Origin: a bacterium
GTDB taxonomy: Bacteria; Spirochaetota; Spirochaetia; JABEVK01
DNA length: 5,715 nt
Assembly: GCA_021782055.1 (NCBI GenBank)
Contig: JAJXVP010000181.1
Coordinates: 1 to 5,715 of the forward strand
Reading direction: 5' to 3'
The notes under the pieces were generated by a model. It was given only the letters and a program-made list of their open reading frames with translations. It ran no database searches and was not told where the DNA came from. Made by a program: the position numbers and the translations under genes. Positions 1-5,022 of the stretch are shown in pieces. The stretch's first letter is position 1; each line of letters opens with the position of its first letter.

Positions 1-574
1 GGATTCCCTGCTTAAGCTGGTTCATATCTTCGGGATGCACGCGATCAAACCACTCAAAAATACTGTTGCTCAGCTCATAGCTAGAATACCCTAACAAGGC
101 TTTCCAGCGTGCAGAAAAAAGGACTTCGCCTCGTTTGAGATCCCAGTGCCATACCCCATCATGCGACCCTCGCAAGGCTAGAGCAAAGTGCTGGGCTTCG
201 GCTTCGTCAACACTGAGGTTCTGTGGCTTCAATAGCCTGACCATGCCAATGTACCCATCAACCGCGCCTTCAAAGTCCCGCAAAACAACGGCGCTAAGGG
301 AGCACGAAATTTCATTCCCTCGTTTGTCTTTGAGTTTGATGCGAAATGCTGTTACAGCCCCTGTGGAATCAATCTCACTGCGAAACCGACGCCGCTCCAT
401 GGGCAGAGCCAGAATGTCATCGACATGGCGACGCAAGAGTTCCAGCTTCGTAAAAGAAAGCATCTGACAAAAGCTGGGGTTGGCATCAATGAAATATCCC
501 TCTTTCGTGGTGATGTACATACCTTCTTTTGATGTATCGAAAAAAACTTTGTAGTGGTCACGGTAAAGATACAT
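1..574 (-). CDS. PAS-PAS signalling protein, 3' end beyond window (partial)
   Basis: The frame is open from the ATG at 574 to the window edge, giving the first 191 residues with no stop. PAS domain 1 spans about residues 7-112: it has the usual start 'FFDTSKEGMYITTKEGYFID' (11-30), then 'ANPSFCQML' and the closing strand 'GYIGMVRLL'. PAS domain 2 starts near residue 128 with 'ALRGSHDGVWHWDL', followed by 'RWKALLGY' and 'VHPEDM', and is cut by the edge. No membrane segment or signal peptide is visible, so the protein is probably cytoplasmic. The ATG lies 3 bp after the stop of the Amt-kinase gene, with an AAAGG ribosome-binding site at 585-581 inside that gene's end, so the two are very probably co-transcribed and translationally coupled. 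This PAS type often precedes a GGDEF/EAL or histidine-kinase output, but the effector lies outside the window and is unknown. It is either the output of the ammonium pathway or a second sensor. Confidence 0.88.
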   Translation of the reverse strand, partial: MYLYRDHYKVFFDTSKEGMYITTKEGYFIDANPSFCQMLSFTKLELLRRHVDDILALPMERRRFRSEIDSTGAVTAFRIKLKDKRGNEISCSLSAVVLRDFEGAVDGYIGMVRLLKPQNLSVDEAEAQHFALALRGSHDGVWHWDLKRGEVLFSARWKALLGYSSYELSNSIFEWFDRVHPEDMNQLKQGI

Positions 575-577
575 GCG

Positions 578-3310
578 TCACCTTTGATCCGGAAGTGTCA
601 GGACAAACTCTAAATACTTCCCTTTTTGAAAGCTCAAAGCGATGGTTCCCCCGCGTTCGGTGACAGCGGTACTGACAAACGACAATCCTACCCCCCGGCC
701 GGCATCTTCGGTAACCCGTGCCGCCGTACTGACACCGTCAGTGAACAAAAACCGAACGACATCCGAGCGCGACCAGTGGGCGATCGTGGTTTGGTCGTAG
801 CCTTTTTCCAGGGCTTTTTGCCGCAGAGCCAAGAGATTCAAACCTTGGCCATCGTCGCGAACCTTGACGATCAGTCGGTTGCTTTGCCGTTCTGCAGTCA
901 CAAAAATCCGGCCCACTTCGGGTTTACCAAATCGCTGGCGTTCCTGTGAGGTTTCTAAACCATGAATCACGGCGTTCTTGACTAATTGCGCTAAAATCTT
1001 TTGCCAAAAAGTCAGGTCGTCCTGCGAAAGGTTTTTGTCAAAGTCCAGCGAGGTCTCTAGTACTACCTTTTTAGAAACTTGCTGGGCTGTGCGCAAAACC
1101 AGGTTCTTTAACGCTCCCGACAACCCACGCTCGGCAGTCAAGTCGGCTTGTACGAAGTGAGTTTGAAAATTTCGAAGTTTTTGTACCAGCCTGTTGAGTT
1201 CACGACCTGTTTCTTGAAAACGTCCGAGCTTCAACGCCAGAGTCAAAAAGTCGGCATTCTGCAAATCAGCCTTGCGTTCCAAGCTTTGAATCTCGGTCTC
1301 GAGGTCGTGGATCGCCGTGACCAAAAAAGGAAGATCTAGCAACGACGCTTCCCCCTTGAGGCCATGCAACAGCCGGAACGTGAGCTTCAGGACATCGAGC
1401 GGGGTGTGCTGACCCGCCTCCATCAGCAAGTTGATCTGCCGTGATTTTTCATCAAACTCGGCCAAGAACTGGGCCAACAGGTCGGGGGCTATATGAAGAA
1501 TCCTGTAAAATAATTCCATTTCACTTTCGCGTTCTTGCCTTTGAGTATTCAAACTCTTTTGTAGTTCGATTTCGGAACTGACATCGCGAATAATTCCCAT
1601 GACCCGTACGACTTGACCTTGTTCAATAATCCGTCGGAACTGGAAACGTACATGACGGTTTTGAGCTTTATCGGGAGAGGCTAAGGGGACAAGTTCAATT
1701 TCTCGAAGCGGGTTAAGACGTGCTAGTGCTTGTTCCTCAACCTGTGTCTGAAATAGCACCTCTAGGAAATCAGACCACGATTCCAAAACCGCAGGTTGAA
1801 CCAAAGGCGCTAAGACCTGCTGGAACGAGGCCCCCGCCAACGCACGGACACCTAAAAGCTCCTCTAAAACTGCCGAGTAGAACGGACCCAGCCGGCCCTC
1901 AGGGTCCAGAAGAAAAAGACCCTCGTGCACGTTATTGAGAATAGATAGGTAATCGGCCTTGGCAACAAGATTTTCTTGCAGGCGATCCATGACCTTGTTG
2001 TACTGGGAGGCAATTTGCCCCACCTCGGTAAAGGGCTCTACAGGGGCACGAAGGTTCAAATCTCCCGAACGGCTTTGTTGCTCTAAGGTACGAAACAAAT
2101 CGTAGAGTTCTGTCGAGGCCTTATGCTCAATGACATTAAGCCCGGCCTCCTCATCGCTGGGAGCTACCCGGATGGGGCGGATACGGTTGAGGACAACGAC
2201 CACTAACCAGGCGACACCAAAGGCCCAACCGCCACAGGCCACAATACCTAAAGCTTGTACCGAGAGTTGTTGAGGTGTGGTTAAACCCGTCTGAAGTAAG
2301 GCGGGGTCGCCGAACAAACCAACAGCAAGAGTGCCCCAGATCCCCGCCCCTAAGTGGACGGGGATGGCCGTAACAGCGTCGTCAATCCGAAAGCGGTCTA
2401 AAAGATGTTCCACTAAGAGCATGACAACGGCGGCTATAGCACCAACAGCAACCGACGCGGGCGCACTGATCCAAGGGGCTGAGGCGGTCGCACCCACCAA
2501 ACCGGCCAGGGCTCCGTTGATCAGAACACTGACGTCGGGGTAGCCGCGAACCTTCCACCCCACCAGCAAGGCCGTAATCATTCCCGCCGCTCCCGAAAGC
2601 GAAGTTTTGAGGATAATGGCAGGAACTTGATCGTTAAGGGCCAGGGTCGAACCGCCGTTGAAACCAAACCAGCCAAACCACAACAACAACGTTCCAAAGA
2701 TCGAGGTCTGAAGCCCTGCCCCTGTGACACGGTTGACCGAGCCGTCTTGATTGTAATGACCTTGGCGAGGCCCTAAGACGAGGAGCACCGCCAACGAAAC
2801 CCAGCCCCCTGTGGAGTGTACAACCGTAGAACCCGCAAAGTCCCGGAACCCCAGCCGTGCCAACCAACCGTCATTAGTATTTGTCAAAGCACCGCCCCAC
2901 ACCCAATGACCTAACACCGGGTAGATCACAGCGGCAAAGAGAAGCGTTACCCACAAATATGAAGAAAAGCGAATACGCTCGGCCACGGCACCCGAAACGA
3001 TAGTCGCCCCCGTTGAGGCAAACATGGCGTGGAAAAGAAAAAACAAAGCGGTCCAAAGGCTGCCAAAATCCACAAGAAAGTCGGTTGTTCCGCTTAGGCC
3101 CTGCCAGGAGCGGCCAAACATCAGACCAAAGCCGATTACCCAGAAAGCAAGTAAGGCGACCCCAAGATCGGTCAAAACTTTGGCCGACACGTTGATCGAG
3201 TTCTTAGACCTAACCAGGCCCGATTCGAGCATGGCAAAGCCAACCCGCATGACAAAGACTAACGCTGAAGCAATGAGAATCCACAAAATGTCGGCGGGGG
3301 TGTGGTGCAT
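578..3310 (-). CDS. Ammonium-transporter / CheA-type histidine kinase fusion (ammonium sensor kinase)
   Basis: The 910-residue protein is a probable inner-membrane ammonium sensor. Residues 1-378 are an Amt/MEP/Rh channel with about 11 membrane helices and no cleavable signal peptide. Residues matching E. coli AmtB pore positions are present: F93/F97 (F103/F107), W138 (W148), D157 (D160), H165 and H319 (twin histidines H168/H318), F217 (F215) and S221 (S219). The Amt tail 'EEAGLNVIEH' (387-396) leads to a HAMP-like linker (about 400-450) and a PAS domain (about 452-578). An HPt domain (about 595-715) has the phospho-accepting H649 in HxxKGxA. A CheA P4-like ATPase (about 728-908) has the N box 'LVKNAVIHGLE' (N779), G1 'DDGQG' (820), F box 'FTDGVSTA' and G2 'GRGVGLSFV' (871-879). 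CheA P2, P3 dimerisation and P5/CheW-binding domains are absent. The ATG is 3 bp after the cheX stop, with GGAG at 3320-3317. The likely phosphoryl acceptor is the CheY encoded two genes upstream. Whether the Amt part still conducts ammonium cannot be told from sequence. Confidence 0.95.
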   Translation of the reverse strand: MHHTPADILWILIASALVFVMRVGFAMLESGLVRSKNSINVSAKVLTDLGVALLAFWVIGFGLMFGRSWQGLSGTTDFLVDFGSLWTALFFLFHAMFASTGATIVSGAVAERIRFSSYLWVTLLFAAVIYPVLGHWVWGGALTNTNDGWLARLGFRDFAGSTVVHSTGGWVSLAVLLVLGPRQGHYNQDGSVNRVTGAGLQTSIFGTLLLWFGWFGFNGGSTLALNDQVPAIILKTSLSGAAGMITALLVGWKVRGYPDVSVLINGALAGLVGATASAPWISAPASVAVGAIAAVVMLLVEHLLDRFRIDDAVTAIPVHLGAGIWGTLAVGLFGDPALLQTGLTTPQQLSVQALGIVACGGWAFGVAWLVVVVLNRIRPIRVAPSDEEAGLNVIEHKASTELYDLFRTLEQQSRSGDLNLRAPVEPFTEVGQIASQYNKVMDRLQENLVAKADYLSILNNVHEGLFLLDPEGRLGPFYSAVLEELLGVRALAGASFQQVLAPLVQPAVLESWSDFLEVLFQTQVEEQALARLNPLREIELVPLASPDKAQNRHVRFQFRRIIEQGQVVRVMGIIRDVSSEIELQKSLNTQRQERESEMELFYRILHIAPDLLAQFLAEFDEKSRQINLLMEAGQHTPLDVLKLTFRLLHGLKGEASLLDLPFLVTAIHDLETEIQSLERKADLQNADFLTLALKLGRFQETGRELNRLVQKLRNFQTHFVQADLTAERGLSGALKNLVLRTAQQVSKKVVLETSLDFDKNLSQDDLTFWQKILAQLVKNAVIHGLETSQERQRFGKPEVGRIFVTAERQSNRLIVKVRDDGQGLNLLALRQKALEKGYDQTTIAHWSRSDVVRFLFTDGVSTAARVTEDAGRGVGLSFVSTAVTERGGTIALSFQKGKYLEFVLTLPDQR

Positions 3311-3313
3311 GGG

Positions 3314-3760
3314 TTACTCCAGCCCTACCGCAAGAAACGCTTTGTCTTTTCGCCACAGGATGGGAACGATAAACACCGGCGGTTTGAGTCGCATCAGAAT
3401 GTCAGTGGGCCGTCCCTTAATGAGCATGGGAACTGAAATCAGAAAATCAGAACCAAAACTTTTGCGAACATTACCAGCAATAGTGTTTGTCAGCTCGCCG
3501 ACCATATCCAGAAGCGAATCGTCGTCAGGGTCGGCTAAATCGAGAATCTCTTGTGTGAGGGTCGTTAGTAACCCCGACTCCGCTGTGAAATAGATGGCTC
3601 CTTTTCGAGGCCCTGAAATACCAATAAGCCCTGTAAATGACAAAACTGCGGGTTCGTCGCTTTTAATATAAGGGATACCCATAACCGCACTTTCGCCGGT
3701 CACTTGTTCAAAGTAATCGGTGACTACCTCGATAAAAAACTTCAGCTCATTCTCGGTCAT
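3314..3760 (-). CDS. cheX: CheX-type CheY-phosphate phosphatase
   Basis: The 148-residue protein has the length of a single-domain CheX, a cytoplasmic phosphatase that removes phosphate from CheY-P. The diagnostic ExxN helix is clear: 'DMVGELTNTIAGNVRKSFG' (85-103) carries E89 and N92, the pair that CheC/CheX/FliY proteins insert into the receiver active site. Only one such helix is present, as in CheX; CheC usually has two. The N-terminal 'FFIEVVTDYFEQVTG' and the beta strand 'GAIYFTAESGL' also fit the family. The ATG overlaps the cheY stop by 4 bp (ATGA at 3760-3757), so translation is coupled and the CheY protein just upstream is the obvious substrate. Its stop is 3 bp from the Amt-kinase start. 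A G-rich stretch (3772-3768) inside the cheY end may act as ribosome-binding site. In this operon it would shorten the lifetime of the phosphorylated signal. An alternative reading is a CheC-like adaptor without catalytic activity, but the intact E/N pair argues against that. Confidence 0.9.
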   Translation of the reverse strand: MTENELKFFIEVVTDYFEQVTGESAVMGIPYIKSDEPAVLSFTGLIGISGPRKGAIYFTAESGLLTTLTQEILDLADPDDDSLLDMVGELTNTIAGNVRKSFGSDFLISVPMLIKGRPTDILMRLKPPVFIVPILWRKDKAFLAVGLE

Positions 3761-4122
3761 TTTTGAACCCCCGCAACGCGCTGGATTTCATTGACCAACT
3801 GTGCCTCGGTGAACGGCTTGGGCAAAAAAGACTGCGCGCCGAGTTTGAGTGCCTTAAGGCCCGTTTGCGAATCGCTCAGAGCCGAGATCACCAAAACGCG
3901 AACACGTGGATTCAGATCTTTCAAGGCCTGCAGGCAGGCCAGACCATCCATCTGGGGCATCGTAATGTCGAGCGTCACCAGATCGGCAGGGTTTTCTTGA
4001 TAAAGCTGAAGAGCATCCTGCCCGTTTGAGGCAGTTCCCACCACCTCGTAGCCCAAAGGAGCAAGGTATTTGGTAATGGCGCGACGCATGATACTGGAAT
4101 CATCGACAATCATGATTTTCAT
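3757..4122 (-). CDS. cheY: CheY-type single-domain response regulator
   Basis: A 121-residue stand-alone receiver with no output domain. The phosphorylation site is complete: acidic pair D7/D8 in 'IMIVDDSS', phospho-acceptor D52 in 'LVTLDITMPQMDG', the hydroxyl switch residue S80 in 'LVISALSD', and the conserved lysine K102 in 'FLPKPF'. Such proteins act by binding a partner (flagellar switch or enzyme) when phosphorylated. As first gene of the operon with CheX and the Amt-kinase, it is the likely acceptor for phosphate from H649 of that kinase. An in-frame TAA four codons upstream of the ATG rules out a longer protein, and the alternative ATG at codon 4 would cut into the first beta strand, so 4122 is the start. 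No good Shine-Dalgarno precedes it. That is notable because the sigma-54-like promoter at 4134-4149 predicts transcription starting about 1 base before the ATG. The label cheY means receiver type only; a role in flagellar chemotaxis is not shown. Confidence 0.92.
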   Translation of the reverse strand: MKIMIVDDSSIMRRAITKYLAPLGYEVVGTASNGQDALQLYQENPADLVTLDITMPQMDGLACLQALKDLNPRVRVLVISALSDSQTGLKALKLGAQSFLPKPFTEAQLVNEIQRVAGVQK

Positions 4123-4133
4123 ACCAGATGCTT

Positions 4134-4149
4134 AGCAATTATCATGCCA
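4134..4149 (-). promoter_or_regulatory. Candidate sigma-54 (RpoN) -24/-12 promoter of the cheY-cheX-amt operon
   Basis: Reading the minus strand, the site is TGGCATGATAATTGCT. It matches the RpoN consensus TGGCACG-N4-TTGCW at 11 of 12 defined positions, with the only mismatch C to T at position 6. The invariant GG (4148-4147) and GC (4136-4135) are exactly 10 bases apart. It lies in the only intergenic gap of the window, directly upstream of the operon. With the GC at -12, transcription would start near 4123, one base before the cheY ATG, implying a leaderless or nearly leaderless message. RpoN control is common for nitrogen genes, so it suits an ammonium-sensing operon. The close spacing to the start codon is the main reason for doubt. 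Confidence 0.6.
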
Positions 4150-4238
4150 TTTTTCTATCTTCTTGTACGTAAAACAAATAAGTATGAGGCCTTTACAAAC
4201 ACAGATTTAACATACTTGTACTTTAATTGAGATTGTAC
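4150..4238. promoter_or_regulatory. AT-rich intergenic region with short repeats, possible activator-binding region
   Basis: This stretch lies between the ATPase remnant and the sigma-54-like promoter and carries no ORF worth calling. It contains an exact 8-base direct repeat TTGTACTT at 4216-4223 and 4233-4240 (17 bp apart, start to start), and a third TTGTAC at 4163-4168. It also contains an inverted repeat AAGTATG (4180-4186) / CATACTT (4211-4217) separated by 24 bases. A sigma-54 promoter needs an enhancer-binding protein upstream, and these repeats are the only visible candidates. They do not resemble the NtrC consensus. In AT-rich DNA repeats this short can arise by chance. No factor-independent terminator with a T-run is visible. 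Confidence 0.3.
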
Positions 4239-5022
4239 TTACATATTTGTATTTTTTAAGATGTCATTCCCGAGAAGAAAGTCTCGCAGATTTCGGTGGA
4301 GGATTCCGTTCCGACTGCGGTCAAACTCATCGAGGGAGAGAACAAACTTGGGATAATTGTCAGGAATGCCCTCAAGAACGCCAAATTCACGCTCAAGAGT
4401 TTCGTCGCTGGCCAGCAGATAGCAAACTTGAAGATAAACTATCGTGTTGTTTTTGCTGGCGCAAAAGTCAACCTCAGCATTTTTTGCTTTTCCCACCGAA
4501 ACCGTGTAGCCCCGGCGCAAAAGTTCCATCCAAGTCCTGTCGTTGAACCAAGTGCAAAAGGCAAGCAGAACGGCAATATTCGATGTAGTTGTAGATAGTT
4601 TCGGTAGACGTATTGCCTATCTTGGCCATGAAGTACAAAACTAATTGTCGTAGCTGAGCCAAATCGCGAACGTTGTTCCGCTGAGGTACTGCTGGCTGTC
4701 GGCGTCAGAAAAAGGGTAATTGTAAATGAACGGAAACCCTCCCCTTACCAAGTAAGGTAATTTCAACATAACGCCCGGCCAAGTAGGTTGCCAGTTCCCA
4801 CGAAAGCAAATGAGCGTTCGAGCGCGATTCTGCCTTTTGCTTGTCGACGGCGGCCAGAACGGCTTCACGGGACCGTACCCGAACATCAGCGACCGATTCA
4901 AAATTCAACGACAGGAGCTGGGCTTCTAGCAACCCCTGTTGGCGGAGTTCCCCTTGAATGAGCCCAAGTAAGACAGATTTGCCACAGCGACGCACACCCG
5001 TTAAAACTTTTACTTCTAATTC
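4239..5022 (-). pseudogene. Decayed AAA_14/DUF4143 ATPase gene with multiple internal deletions
   Basis: The gene is a broken member of the common ATP-binding AAA_14 + DUF4143 family, whose intact proteins are roughly 400 residues; about 780 bp remain. Readable blocks in order are as follows. Frame A: Walker A 'TGVRRCGKSVLLGLIQ' (5001-4954), then 'LLSLNFES', then 'SNAHLLSWELATYLAGRYVEI' split near 4820, where the Walker B region is missing. Frame B: 'GGFPFIYNYPFSDADSQQYL' (4742-4683). Frame A again: 'RNNVRDLAQLRQLV' from 4680, then 'IGNT' joined directly to 'STETIYNYIEYC' near 4609, then 'LLHLVQRQDLDG'. Frame B again: 'ELLRRGYTVSVG...EVDF' from about 4527 through 'LSLDEFDRSRNG' to the stop at 4239. 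Each joint lacks residues the family normally has. The start codon is also lost: the 5' end runs into the end of the hydrolase gene. Intact relatives have an N-terminal ATPase and a C-terminal domain with a nuclease-like fold, of unclear role. The short open pieces, including the 96-residue C-terminal one, are unlikely to be functional. Confidence 0.87.
4743..4757. repeat. Small perfect hairpin at a deletion joint in the ATPase pseudogene
   Basis: CCTTAC, a 3-base loop (CAA), then GTAAGG form a perfect 6-bp stem. It sits at the point where the ATPase remnant changes frame between 'RYVEI' and 'GGFPF', where intact family members have some 25-35 further residues. It may have promoted or resulted from the deletion. 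It has no T-run and is too weak to call a terminator. Confidence 0.35.

Noticed and set aside
352..561. A 69-codon minus-strand frame inside the PAS gene region.
   Set aside because: It is a shifted frame of the PAS-PAS gene, whose real frame starts at 574 and gives clear PAS motifs.
3024..3593. A 189-codon open frame on the plus strand, opposite the Amt-kinase start and cheX.
   Set aside because: It is antisense to two well-supported genes, its translation has no recognisable domain, and no ribosome-binding site or context supports it.
3925..3940. GC-rich partial palindrome (GGCCTGCAGGCAGGCC) as a possible terminator or operator.
   Set aside because: It is imperfect, lies in the middle of the receiver gene coding for ordinary receiver residues, and has no T-run.
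4138..4143. GATAAT on the minus strand as a sigma-70 -10 box for cheY.
   Set aside because: No -35-like hexamer occurs 16-19 bases upstream, and it would leave only about 9 bases of leader. The same bases are better explained as the middle of the sigma-54-like element.
4239..4529. A 96-codon frame that could be called a small stand-alone DUF4143 protein.
   Set aside because: It is the C-terminal block of the ATPase gene, preceded by further blocks of the same family in other frames. Its ATG falls inside the block ('MELLRRGYTV') and appears accidental.
4247..4598. Plus-strand frames of about 100 codons over the pseudogene.
   Set aside because: They are antisense to conserved ATPase blocks and translate to low-complexity, unrecognisable sequence.
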